Shown here one piece after another: positions 23,849 through 34,856 of a stretch of DNA of 64,000 bases (positions within the stretch are counted from its first letter, which is position 1; every line of letters begins with the position of its first letter). The notes below the pieces were generated by a model, which searched no databases, was not told the origin of the DNA, and was given only the letters and a program-made list of their open reading frames with translations. The translations under genes and the position numbers were made by a program. The stretch spans positions 34,611,765 through 34,675,764 of the forward strand of contig CM068380.1 of assembly GCA_034770075.1 (NCBI GenBank), read 5' to 3'. The stretch is from Aralia elata (taxonomy: Eukaryota > Streptophyta > Magnoliopsida > Apiales > Araliaceae).

Positions 23849-24279
23849 TGTTAGGACCTGGGTTCGGGAGGCCCGACCCCATGTGGAGGATTTGACCTTA
23901 CGTGGAGGTCTTTGGTAGTTGGGGATAGTCCAGTTAAGGAATGTAACTTCCTGACTAGTTTGACTTGTGGCTCAACCGAATTGGTTTGCATGATTTGATT
24001 GATGGTGTCATTATACTGTCAAGTGGGGTCTAGGCATAATAAGTGGATAATGAGGTATAAATACAAGGCTTTCCTCCTCATTTCAAAGGTAATGCAAAAT
24101 TAAACACTAAAGCGACAAGCCTCCATTGTTATATACCTTGAGACAGTCTGTACTAATTCTCACGCCTGAGCTATCCCCCGGCGACAAAACCACCCGGAAC
24201 TCTGAGTGTAGTCTCGTTATTGTGCAGGATTGACGCATTTTTGGTGATTGAAGCGCGTGGTCGAATCTTGGCGTTAACA
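23849..24279 (+). repeat. 3' LTR of element D
   Basis: 431 bp, TGTTAGGACCTGGG to TTGGCGTTAACA, with the same TATA-type box as the 5' copy near 24055. It follows the purine tract AGAGTAGGGAGCA. Differences from the 5' LTR are mostly transitions plus a small deletion after GATGGTG. Confidence 0.9.
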
Positions 24280-24410
24280 TAGCCTCTGCATTATTGTTCG
24301 AAGAATTTTAACGAGGTGGGATAGAAATGCAAATCCCCAGGAATACCTGTCAACTATTTTCAAATATCTTAAAAGAGGTAAGTATTTAAGAGACATTGTA
24401 TCTTTTTGAC

Positions 24411-24875
24411 TAGGGTTGTAAACAGATATTTTTGGATGCGGATACACGTATATCCGTATTCATATCCAAAAATAAATTTTAATATCCGTATTCATATCTG
24501 TATCCGACAGATATGCATATGAAATATCAGTATTCGTATCTGACGGATAATATTCGAATACGGATATTATCGATCCGTATCCGTTTTATACAATATAATA
24601 CGAATAAATATATTAAATATCTGCATATCCGTATTAGCATCCGCATCCGTTCAAAATAAAGTTTTCAAAGTTTCAAATTTTTTTAATTATTAAATATTTA
24701 ATCAACTAATAATTAGAAATGATGTATAATCAACCAACTAAAATAATAAAACTAGATATAATATGCATATAATTTTTTTTTTTATATCATATATCATAAA
24801 AGATGTATAATCAATTGATATTAATATTTTCATATATTATATATCAATATTAAACGAGAGATTTACACACACACA

Positions 24876-24915
<40 letters not shown>

Positions 24916-25038
24916 ATTACGGATATTACGGATAATATTTGATTTGTCATGAATACGGATAATATCCATTTTGATGCGAATACGGATACGAATTTTTAGA
25001 GCGAATATCGGATATTTTGGACTCTATTTACAGCCCTA
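24411..25038. mobile_element. hAT-type MITE with perfect 8-bp target duplication
   Basis: Termini TAGGGTTGTAAACAGA and, inverted, TAGGGCTGTAAATAGA bound 628 bp. TTTTTGAC is duplicated exactly at 24403-24410 and 25039-25046. The interior is AT-rich with many CGGATA/TATCCG words, which make it largely self-complementary, and a TG/TA microsatellite at about 24870-24910. No transposase is encoded. Confidence 0.85.
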
Positions 25039-25059
25039 TTTTTGACGCTCCGGTACAAG

Positions 25060-25549
25060 TTAAGAACCCAACAAAAATAGTAAATAAGCTCTAATGTGAA
25101 CTGGGATTTGCTTTCGTTCGTGATCTCAGAAAATATTTCCCTTAACCAACTTAAACTGATAGAGGTCACATGTATCTTTTCGTCCGACCCAAGGATATCT
25201 CGAGCAAGACGTTTATCTTTCTCGGTAACCCTGTTATATACATGCTACATCTTCTAATGATATGCACGCGTTAATGTACTCGTTCAACTCAAAAGTGTTA
25301 CTGCTGGTTTTGAAGAAATTAAGAAACCAACGCCAAAATAAAGTGTTTATCCACAACCATCTCTGGACAAGAAATCAACACCTTAAAAGGAGACAAAATT
25401 TCATCACATTCTACCTTAAATATATTTAAATAACAATATATTGCCCTTCCATTTCCACATATTAAATTTCTTAACTTGAGCATAAACTTGAAAACTACTT
25501 TCCTAAAGTATGAAATATTAGAAAAAATAACAAAATTAGAAGAGTGCAT
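25060..25549 (-). pseudogene. Plant mobile domain (PMD) protein remnant
   Basis: The minus strand retains pieces of a PMD (aminotransferase-like plant mobile) domain in different frames: TFELNEYINACISLEDVACI near 25230-25290, HVTSISLSWLREIF near 25120-25175 and RAYLLFLLGS at 25063-25092. These match, in order, the usual PMD landmarks (the T-L-x-DV helix, the WLR...F motif, and RAYLLFLLG). Frameshifts and stops separate them. Upstream to 25549 is one open stretch whose sequence I do not recognise. PMD occurs both in host genes and in transposons, so the source is unclear. Confidence 0.45.
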
Positions 25550-26205
25550 TTTGTTTGTGTATGTACAAGCATTAGCAATTACAATGAAACATTGAAACTA
25601 ACTACAAATAAAAGTACTTTTCAAAACTAATAAAATTAATGAAAATAAGAAACAAATTTGAAACTTGCATTTATTGGAAGCCTTGGTACTTGATATCTCA
25701 TTGGTGGAGATTCCGTTGCTGGTTGACAGAGTACGTAGTGTAGTATGGGAGGAAGAGAAGAGAATAGAATACTTGGAGTTTGAAAAATCAAAATGAGGGC
25801 ATAGTATTACATGAAAATACCTATATTTTCTTTAATCCTTAAAAATGAATACACAATCATATTAGTACACATTTTATTGATGATAAAAATGATATTTTCT
25901 TTTTTATTGATATTCCATAAAAAAATGTCATTTTAACATTTTAATATCAATTGAAGATATTTTGAATTTTCAAATTGACGTGATTAATGAAAATTTAGAA
26001 AATAATTTTGTTATTTATAATATTTTTAACATATTATATACTTATAATAATTGTATCAGTTAAAACAAATGAATACACATAAATCTTGAGTTTTGAAAAT
26101 AACTTTAAAAAAATGAAATAAGTTTTTTCTTTTCGTTTTTTTTACGGAGTGGGTATAATATATGTTTGTCTCTCAAAAAGTTAAAATAAGATTATTTTTT
26201 TGTGG

Positions 26206-26244
<39 letters not shown>

Positions 26245-26470
26245 GAAATTTGTTTTTTAATTTGTTTTTGTTTGTTTATGTTTGTTTAGAAAGAATCTTT
26301 GGAAAATAGTCATTTCCGTCATCGAGCCTTAAAACATACTCTCTCTCTCTCTTAATTACTCCTCACAACACTCATAGCTCAATCTCTCTCTCAGTTACTC
26401 CTCACAGTTTAGTGATCATGTTGTACCCTCTATATTCATTATTATTGATTACCCTATATAAAGTCTATTA
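25550..26470. other. AT-rich intergenic, TTA microsatellite
   Basis: No gene seen. (TTA)n at about 26208-26243 and a short (CT)n near 26341. ATAAAGTCTRTTATAATT occurs twice close together at about 26457 and 26486, at the edge of element H. Confidence 0.5.
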
Positions 26471-27100
26471 TAATTCCCATTGTTACATAAAGTCTGTTAT
26501 AATTTGATAGACTCCACAGCACGCTTGTGTGGGGTGATCATCGTCCGGATCATTTCTAGCAAGCTATTTGGATGAAACTTTTTCGACACCGCAACCTAAC
26601 GTCTATAATGAGACGAGAACCTTGGTAAAATCGATCAAGCAATGCGAACGCGTTGAATGGACACCAACGACACCTAAACCCCGTACTTATATGAAGTAGG
26701 AACCTCGGTACAATCGACGATTGATGCGATAATGGACGCCACACATAACTATGAATTTGTTGTATGATAAGTCAAAGATGAATCTCAAAGAAAAACTAAG
26801 AAAATTGACTTAGAAATTCTCAAAGAACCAAAAGATGAGAAAACCTCTCAAGTATATTGAATACAAAGTAATTGTTGATTATCTAATTACATCATCCATG
26901 TATCCTATTTATACTAATAGAATATACCCTTAATCCTATAAGGAATAAAGAATTTGAATTAGAAAAGAAATTTTAGCTAGAAAACAATATGGAAATCAAA
27001 TCTTATCTAATAAACATCTTAGTTATAATAGAATAGGAAAAGATCCCCAAAAGATTGCATTAAATCTGATAAAACGCGTCCCCGGAATCCGTGTCGCGTT

Positions 27101-27360
27101 CCAAGCGCCTAGGCTCTTAAAATTACATTGTCTGGAGCGCCTAGGCGCTTAACAACAGAATGCCATGATGTGTCCAAGCACCTAGGCGCTTGAAATGTGA
27201 AGGATTCTAGGTGCTGGCGCTGGGCGCGCGCGCTGGGGGCGCTTTGGGCGCGCTCTGCTGGCGTGTTGCTCTGGGTCTCGCTGTTGGCATGTCTAGCATG
27301 TCGCTCTGGGCGCACTCTGGCCTCACTGCTGGCGTGTCTGGCGTGTCGCTCTGGGATGGA
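27101..27360 (-). repeat. GC-rich inverted repeats in the LTR of element H
   Basis: The near-palindrome AGCGCCTAGGCGCTT recurs at 27104 and 27136 (32 bp apart) and, altered, at 27177 (AGCACCTAGGCGCTT). Beyond this lie GC-rich tandem words (GGCGCGC, CGTGTCGCTCTGGG). In the minus orientation they lie about 190 bp upstream of the TATA box. Confidence 0.7.
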
Positions 27361-28020
27361 CCCTGACATGGGCTATTTTGACATGGTTTCTTCCTTTGTT
27401 CCGTGCATCTCAAACTTATGTTGTCGCATGATAAATTGTAATCTCTTGATCATGCTCGGACATCCACAACGTCGTGTGATTGCTAATCTCCCCATAAGTT
27501 AAATCGTATCGTTGTTGAAGATTAAATGATACAAATGAATACGGATTTGATACGAATCACTTAAGATCATTTGTCGAACCCTTGAAGCTTGAGTCGGGAA
27601 TATTATCGAAAATTCTGACCCCCTCATGCTTGTGTCATTCCCTTCCTCTTCAAAAGGATTTGTCCTTAAATCTGGCATTATCTCTTCCCCAAAAGGATTG
27701 GTCCTCAAATCTGACTCTATATGAAAACAGACTAAGTTAGCAACTAAAACTGAAGTGCAATCAATACTACTACCTACGAAAACAAATGCATATGTAATAA
27801 AATAAATGCAAATAAAATTATGAAAAGCTCTATCTCCTCCTGGATCAAATATTAGCATATAGAACTCTTCATGTAGCATAAACTCCTATTCACGAATTTC
27901 AGGATCAAAAATTAACGTGATGATCTCGTCCATTCGCAAATATACCTATGGACAAATTCCCGGATCAAAAGTGAATCTTTTAATCTCGAGCATTCGCACT
28001 AGCATCCATTCCATTGCACC

Positions 28021-30290
28021 TTAATCAAATAACAATCTTTGAAACTTCCCGTAGTGCCATTGTGAACCTACTTGAATTCTTGGATTAAACACAAAATCAA
28101 ACGAATCAACATGTTCCTTTTGTCTAATCACAAAGAAATCAAATGACTCAAAATCACATTCATAATCTACTAGAACAAAAATCAAATCACTTCCCTGTAG
28201 ATTCTTAATGCATTGTCCGAATTGATTTGTACAACGATCTATGCTTTTCTCCTCGATAAGTATAAACCCATCTTGACTCTGCAAATCAAAATCAACCTTT
28301 CTCTTCCCATTGACATTACAACATTCAAGTTCAAATAAGTGCATCAATGGAATAAAAAGATCACACCCAACATCACAAGATGAAAACTCACCAGTACAAT
28401 TAGCAATACGATACTCACTCACAAACTCATCAAGCGCTAACGAATTTCCCCACGCGTTGATAAAAGTCAGAATATCATCAAAATAGCTAATAACTATTTT
28501 CTCCATGAAAGAACGCAAAATATAATTTAAGTTGAAAACATTTAATGCATTAGTTAATCCGGACGATTTAACTAAACAAGTATGTAAACCATATCTCACT
28601 CCACTTTGACGATAAATACTTTTCAACTAATTACCAAATTCCTTTTCATTCAATACAGTTTTCTCAAAATCATGCAATGATAACAACTCTAATGGAAATT
28701 AAGATATTACCAAATGATAGCAAATCATGCAATGAAGATTTCTCTACTAAAGAATCATGATCACTATCATTATTAATTAACGACATGCCATGTAAAGATT
28801 GATTAACATCAAAACCTAATTCAACATGTGAATGAAAACCCCTAGAATGAGTTTCATGCAAGTACAAACGTTGAAACGAGAATACCCACAATAATCACTA
28901 GAATACATTCTACGAAGATATGCACTTTGACAATGAGAATTTACCAAATGATAGTAAGAATATAACGCATGCTCATAAACTAACTCGACAAATATCAAAT
29001 ATCCTCCATAGTTTATGATAAAGATGATTCTACCATCAAAATAGCTAACAACAAATTTATCAATGGAAGCATGCAAAACATGTTTTAATAAACTCATGAA
29101 TATACTAGATGCATTAGTTAATCTAACAGAAATAACTATCCACTATACAATTCATATGTTAACAAAACTTTCCATTTATCACAATATCTCATGCTTATTT
29201 GATTAGGCATAAACATCACATGGTCATTTTCTAATGTAGATAAAACACATGCACTATGCAATTTATCAAGCATATTATCTAAGTAAAGAAAATAAAAACG
29301 ATACTTATTTACCGATTCAAAATCAACGCACAAGCTCGACGTCTTTTCCTCCTTAGGTACTATGATCTCATGAATGACACTTGAACTCATGTCTTCATCC
29401 ACGATACCTGCTTTGATGAAGAAAGGTACCATCAATTCTCTAACTTGCCTTGGTGAATCCGTCGTCTCCTCGGGAACGCCATAGGTTGATTGGTATGGAA
29501 TGATAGCTCGGGGTATATCATCAACAACTTGTACAAGAGATAAAACAGAACTAGACAAAGAAGAGTTATTCTTGTTAGTATTCAAAAGCATTGTCTTGTA
29601 TGAATGTACAGTCATTGGCTTTTCAAAATACAATTTCTCTTTCAACTCACTCTTTTTCATTGTCACTTTTGTCTCTCTCTTCTTTAACCTCACTTTCTCG
29701 TTTATTTTTCTCTCATTTATTTTCACTCTCATTCTTTTTATTCTCTCGTTTCTTTTCATTCTTTTTTTCACACTTTTCTTTTTCACACTCAATCTTTTTT
29801 TTAATTTCTTTTTCACTTTCTTTTTGTCTTTCAAATTTACATGTATTTTCTAAAGATATTACATCATTATGGACTTCTTCTTGAACACTGGAATCTAATA
29901 GCTCTATTAGGACTGCATATTCTTTGTCTTCTTCTTCTTTCCTTGGCTGCCCTTGATTAACATATGCTTGAAGAAGATCTTGGAACTGCGAATCACACTC
30001 CTTCATCATCTTACGAAATGGTCCCATAATGTCCTCTTTTAGCTCCTCTTTAGAAATTACCTTTTTCCTATACACCTTAAGAGTTTCTTGTGGCTTCCTC
30101 TAATGCGACTCCTCATATCGACGAACCTTCCTATCATCATCCCATGTTGAATGCATTGAACGATGATCCACATATCGTGAAAATGCATATTCCTCCCTCC
30201 TACTATGCTGTACTGGAACAAACCGCTTCCTCACAACGGTTTTTAATTCTGCCCATGTCTCGACCAGACACTCTCCACATCTTCGTCTGC
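28021..30290 (-). pseudogene. Element H gag-pol remnants
   Basis: From right to left: a gag motif (TWAELKTVVRKRFVP), a Lys/Glu-rich linker (29700-30075), then RT landmarks. These are an SLCVDFESVNKYRFYF stretch with LDNMLDKLHSACVLSTLEND at about 29240-29350, and two separate copies of a YFDD-type block: SFMEKIVISYFDDILTF near 28500 and SIDKFVVSYFDGRIIF near 29050. RT cannot contain two catalytic blocks, so part of this region is duplicated or recombined. The stretch 28021-28440 (VDYECDFESFDFFVIRQKEH) is open but I do not recognise it. Numerous stops make it inactive. Confidence 0.5.
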
Positions 30291-30312
30291 TACGTACACA
30301 TTGATCCCACCA

Positions 30313-33017
30313 TGTATGTAACGAACGCGAATTTTACATTTAATCTTTAAATATTTATTGAATTAAATAAATATTTATGTGATTTATTTATTGAGCTAAA
30401 TAAATATTTGATGAAATTATTGTAGATTAATTTAATTAAATGTGTTATATGGATCATATTAATGTGAAATAATTTTATGGTACAAGGTGTGAATTTCATT
30501 GATTTAATTGAGATAATTTAATTAAATGAGTTATTTATTAATTTTGACATTGTTCTAATTAATTTAATAATTAATTAGAGATTTATTGATTTGTTATAAT
30601 TAAATGAGAATTTTTATTATGTGATTACTTGATTTATTGAGTAATTGTGGCTTTATTTACTTGTAATTAAATAAAACAATTTGTTTATTAAAGTGTGACA
30701 ACAGACTATACAATAAATTAGTTAATTAAAATAAATAAAAAAGGGAATAAGTAACTAGCAACCAAACATGGTCTTAGGAACATGGGAGCAGTTAAGCGCA
30801 TACTGGCCTTAACTGACACCCATGTTACGCCAGTTAATACCATCAGACTGTTCTCTTTAGCCAACTTAGCAAATACAAAGAGAAAAACTTGAGAGAATTT
30901 GAGATTTAGGAGGTAGTTTGGAGAATTAGAAGGAGGATTCCTACCATCTTGCATAATTTAATAACTCATCAGAGGTAATTTCCTAAATTTAAGTTTTAAT
31001 TTACGTCTTTGAGTTTTCTCCATGAATGTTAAATTTAGTTCTCTGTAAACTAATTTTATGGCTAAATTATCAGGAACTTGATATTAGATGCTGGTTAATA
31101 TGCATAATCTATTTTATATGATTTGTATTTGATTTAGAGTAATCAAATTCATGAGATTATGCTTTTAATTGGAGTTCTGAAACTTACAGAGGAACAATAT
31201 ATATTTGAATATGACTTAAATATATGAAAATTTATGTTCTAAATGCATATTAAACGGTAAATTGATTATTGATTATGTTAATACATGTGAAAACAAAGAA
31301 AACGGAACTTAAATGGACTGAATTGGTGTAGTAACGAATCTATTATGAGTGATTTCATTAAATTTGAAGAAACTTTGATAAAATGATAAAAACCTCAAAT
31401 TTTGGTTCTTAGATTCATGCTTTATATGATTTAAGTTGTTAGAATCATGCTAGAAGGCTTGGGTAACGATTATATATGAATTATAGTAATTGGGTATGTT
31501 TAATTTGATGTATGAATAAGAAAGTTGTAAGTTTTTGGTCTTGCTGTGTGTTCTTCGCGAACTGAGTATCTAAACCTGCATCGCGGCGCCGCAGCGCCGG
31601 TACCAAGAGGAAAACTGGCGTCGCAGCGCCAGCCCGGGGTGTCCGGTTCTGGGTCAGTCCAGCGCTGGCTAAAGACTTAAGCCTGGCGCCGCAGCACCGG
31701 TCCGGGTCGGGTCAACAGGTCGGGTCGGGTCAAAAAACCTAGAAAATAAATTTTTTTCAGATTTTAAAATAAAATAATTCCACATATATGGAGCAACATG
31801 ATAATTATATAAAAGAATAACAATAGTTTAAGGGCTACGTCTAGTTATGTTTTCTGAAGTGATTAACTGTTTAATAAAGGAAGTGATTAGTTGAACTTTG
31901 AGTGTTAATTGTTCAATGTGACTTGAATGTATAGGTTACTTAAAGAGCAAATAGATATTATTAGTTGTAGCAGACGCACGAGTCAAGTTTTCATACTCTA
32001 ACTTGATTTCAGTTACGCAAATTTAAATTCTATTCTTATATTGAACAAGTTTCTTAACTCCACTTTATATTGAGCAAGTTCTTTACCCTAGTTCATTAAA
32101 CTTCATGAATTCAAATGAGATATTCTAATTCCTTTTAGTAATATTTCAGTTAAACAGAGTTTATTCAACTGCACATTTTGTGAGCTTCAGTCCTTGGTTC
32201 TTGAATACTATTTATATTTTATTTATTGAGCCTTGATTGACTAGTGAACCCTTATTGATTCGACTAGTCCATAGTTGATGAGCGTTCTAAATTCTAGAAA
32301 CGTTATTGAAGTAAATCCAAACCAAACTTCCTTTGGTGCGGACTTTGATATCAAACTGAGATGAACAACCTTCTTATAGGGGATTATTTTACGCGTTAGC
32401 GTTTAGATGTTGTGCACATACATGGTATAAATGGCTGATCCCCCTAAGTATGAGAAGTAAGGTCCATATAGTCTTACGACTGTTAAAGGTTTAAAGTAGA
32501 AATGCTTGATAACCTAGGACATAGTTCATGGTCTTGTGACCCTCAGATATTCTTTTAATTTTTTTTTATAATCTTGATTCAAAAGCCGAGCTTTCAGTTA
32601 TCCAGTATCCATTGACTATTCACATGTTATTATTATTTTTATTGTGATACTTGTTGGGCAATCGTTGCTTATTCTTGCATAATAACATTGCAGCTAAGGT
32701 TGAAAGAGTTGACGAACCATCCACTAGTAAGGGAAAAGGCAAAGCAAACAAGTGATGAAGACTTGTTTAATTTATTGAAAGATGTTATGTAATAGACTTA
32801 TGTTATTTATGTTATGTTTCTGCATTGATATTTTGTTTAAGGTTAGATGACCTGGGATTGATGTTGTTAAGATGTTGTAACCCTTTAATGGGAGATTTCT
32901 ATTTCAATTAAGAGTTTTTATTTATATTTGAATGGGTAGTTAGATGTGATGTGTTTTATTTGGATAGTGAACACCAAATCCTGTGGGAACGAAGTACTCG
33001 GATTTGGGGGTGTCACA
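30313..33017 (+). repeat. 5' LTR of element E
   Basis: 2705 bp, TGTATGTAACGAACGCG to GGGGGTGTCACA. A TATA box (TATATAAAAG) lies at 31806-31815. Upstream of it, at 31584-31700, are GC-rich inverted repeats (CGGCGCCGCAGCGCCGG, TGGCGTCGCAGCGCCA, CCAGCGCTGG, TGGCGCCGCAGCACCGG); the shared GCAGCGCC words at 31591 and 31623 are 32 bp apart. GGGTC words follow at about 31705-31730. Confidence 0.9.
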
Positions 33018-33020
33018 GGT

Positions 33021-33034
33021 TGGTATCAGAGCTG
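33021..33034 (+). promoter_or_regulatory. Primer-binding site of element E (tRNA-iMet)
   Basis: TGGTATCAGAGCTG, complementary to the 3' end of plant initiator tRNA-Met, begins three bases after the LTR end. It primes minus-strand DNA synthesis. Confidence 0.92.
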
Positions 33035-33451
33035 TAGGTTATGAACCTTAGGTGGGAAAACCTTAGGGTAGTAGCCTTTTTAGGAGAATAAAGAACATCG
33101 AGTTCTAAGGAATGAATTAAGGAATTTATTAAAGATAATAAAAGACTTTATGTGCTATGTGCTTATGTGTTAACAACCTATGTGCCGCGAGTAGTACCGA
33201 GTATTAATTAAAACTTTAACTTTGTTGTCAGGATGTCGGATGTTGGAGGATTCAGTCAGCCTAGGGAGGTCGAGCTCCGAGTAGCTAGAGAGGAGGAGCC
33301 CCGTGATATCCATGTTGTCCAGGAGCAGTTGATACAGAGAGAGCCATCTCCATTGATCACAGTTGTGGGTCAGGAGCCTGAGTTTGATCTAGAGGAGGAT
33401 TTTAAAGAGGTAGAGGCTGAGGAGGATGATGAGGATCCTGAGGAGGTACCC

Positions 33452-34728
33452 TGATGAGTAGGTTTTAACCTACGAGTTTGATACATCTTTGGCTTAATTT
33501 TTTACAGTCTTTAAGTGTTTTTAGTATCTTTTTATTTGTTTTCGTATTGCTTTTGTAGGTCGAGGCTGGCTGCAGGTTAGAAGAAGAAAAAGTAGCTGGG
33601 TGCAGGGCAACCTCGCCGGGGCGAGAATTCAAGGGTTAATTTTCTCGCCAGGGCGAGGACTTTTGTGAAGAGTTTCTCGCCGGGGCGAGAATGCGGCTGG
33701 TGGAATTTTAAAGTTTGTCAGCATTCAGTTATTTTGGAAAGGTTGAAGTGATCAAGGATTCTGTCTATCATTCTGATTGGGAGACTAAAGGAAGATATAA
33801 AAAGGAGATAACACATTGGATAAAGAGATATACAACACAGAGATTGAGTTTTCAGAGCTGAGCAAGGAGATTGAAGATCAAGTCAAGCATCGTGAGGAAT
33901 TCAGATTGGAGTGCTAGAGATTATATTAAGTTTTCTTTTAATCTTTTATCTCTGATTTGTAATTAATCATGATGACTTATTTTGGTATTCTAGTTTTTAT
34001 TGCCAGTATGAACTAAACCATTAGTTAAGGCTACGATTGAACCAGTTATGTTTCTGAATTTATTATTTATTTAATTCCAGTTATTCAATTGATGGGAGTT
34101 GTCTATCTTATTCTATGCGTACTGATTAAATTGTTTGGCCGACAATTAGCATATTATTCTAGATGAATTCGGGAGATGCATTCTAGGGTCAGAACTGGAT
34201 AAGATAACATGTATTCTTAATTATTTGCATGTGTTGAATAATTAGGATTGTGAAGTGAATAAGGATATCTCTTTACTGTATGTAACAATTGGAAATTGAA
34301 GCTTAAAGAATTTAATCCTTTAATTTTGCATAGGAATATCGCAGAGTTTATTGGATTAGATAGATTTATTTGATCACTTGGAAAAGGGCTTATAAATACA
34401 ATTGAATTTCTGTTGACAACTCCATTGAACTGGATAATTGGAAGACATAGATAGATTGGTTTATGATAAATAACTGGGGATATTGTAGTTTTAATCTTTT
34501 TAAATCTGAATTTCAACTTTTGTGATAGTTGCTAGTGTTAGTGTTACTTCAATTAGTTTCAATCGATACTCAAATTGCAATTGTTTAATAGAATAGTCAT
34601 AATCTAAATTAATAGTTGGAGATATAAAACATAGTAATTCCTGTGGGTTCGACACTCGTTCTTATCACTTTATTACTTGTTGAACGTGTATACTTGCACG
34701 TAATTGTTGATTGTGAAATCGGGCAACA
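33452..34728 (+). repeat. 5' LTR of element C
   Basis: 1277 bp. Three inverted repeats, CTCGCCGGGGCGAG at 33612, CTCGCCAGGGCGAG at 33644 and CTCGCCGGGGCGAG at 33676, are spaced exactly 32 bp. A TATA box (TATAAAAAGG) lies at 33796, 107 bp after the last one. Confidence 0.92.
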
Positions 34729-34734
34729 AGTTTT

Positions 34735-34752
34735 TGGCGCCGTTGCTAGGGA
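34735..34752 (+). promoter_or_regulatory. Primer-binding site of element C (tRNA-Asp type)
   Basis: TGGCGCCGTTGCTAGGGA, close to the Athila tRNA-Asp primer site, six bases after the LTR. It differs from TGGCGCCGTTGCCGGGGA at two positions. Confidence 0.8.
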
Positions 34753-34856
34753 TTATTTGTGTTTATAATTTTTAATTTCAGTTTAATTAAGTCTGTTCTA
34801 ATTAAGCAAACTTATTTTTCTTTTGTTTCTTGTTTCAGGTGACTTTTGATTCGTTT

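Larger units (their letters stand above)
14519..24279 (+). mobile_element. Element D: Tat-lineage Ty3/gypsy retrotransposon with antisense gene
   Basis: This is a complete element of 9761 bp bounded by near-identical LTRs of 436 and 431 bp (TGTTAGGACY ... GGCGTTAACA). The order is LTR, gag, protease, RT, RNase H, archaeal-type second RNase H, integrase, antisense spliced ORF, LTR, diagnostic of the Tat/Retand branch. The purine tract AAAAGAGTAGGGAGCA precedes the 3' LTR. TTGACGCTAGAAGGAGG directly after the 5' LTR is the likely primer site; I could not assign its tRNA. The flanks CCGTC and TAGCC do not form a target duplication. Confidence 0.9.
26500..30312 (-). mobile_element. Element H: old minus-strand Ty3/gypsy chromovirus remnant (CRM/Reina-like)
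   Basis: On the minus strand a gag-like piece (TWAELKTVVRKRFVP, about 30090-30290), an RT-like region and a pol end (DLRTNPFEEEGNDTS near 27640) precede an LTR-like region with a TATA box at 26913-26906 (TATAAATA). Exact LTR borders were not found; a purine tract TATGGGGAGATTAG near 27490 may mark the LTR start. The right part of H is interrupted at 30312 by element E, so its 5' end should lie outside the window. Assignment rests on RT and gag similarity only. Confidence 0.6.

Noticed and set aside
24300..24400. Copia RNase H fragment (EYLSTIFKYLKRGKYLRDI)
   Set aside because: A short similarity to copia KYLKR motifs next to element D, too brief to call.
27109..27502. Short frames on both strands through the GC-rich block
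   Set aside because: Low-complexity GC repeats in the LTR of element H; no conserved domain.
29500..29884. Plus-strand Phe/Ser-rich open frames
   Set aside because: They are the complement of the Lys/Glu-rich linker of element H gag-pol on the minus strand.
33021..33034. tRNA gene
   Set aside because: The match to tRNA-iMet is only the complement of its 3' end, a primer-binding site.
34217..34516. Minus-strand 99-codon frame in the LTR of C, also open in the other LTR
   Set aside because: It is present in both copies simply because LTRs are duplicates; no domain, and it overlaps the transcribed leader.
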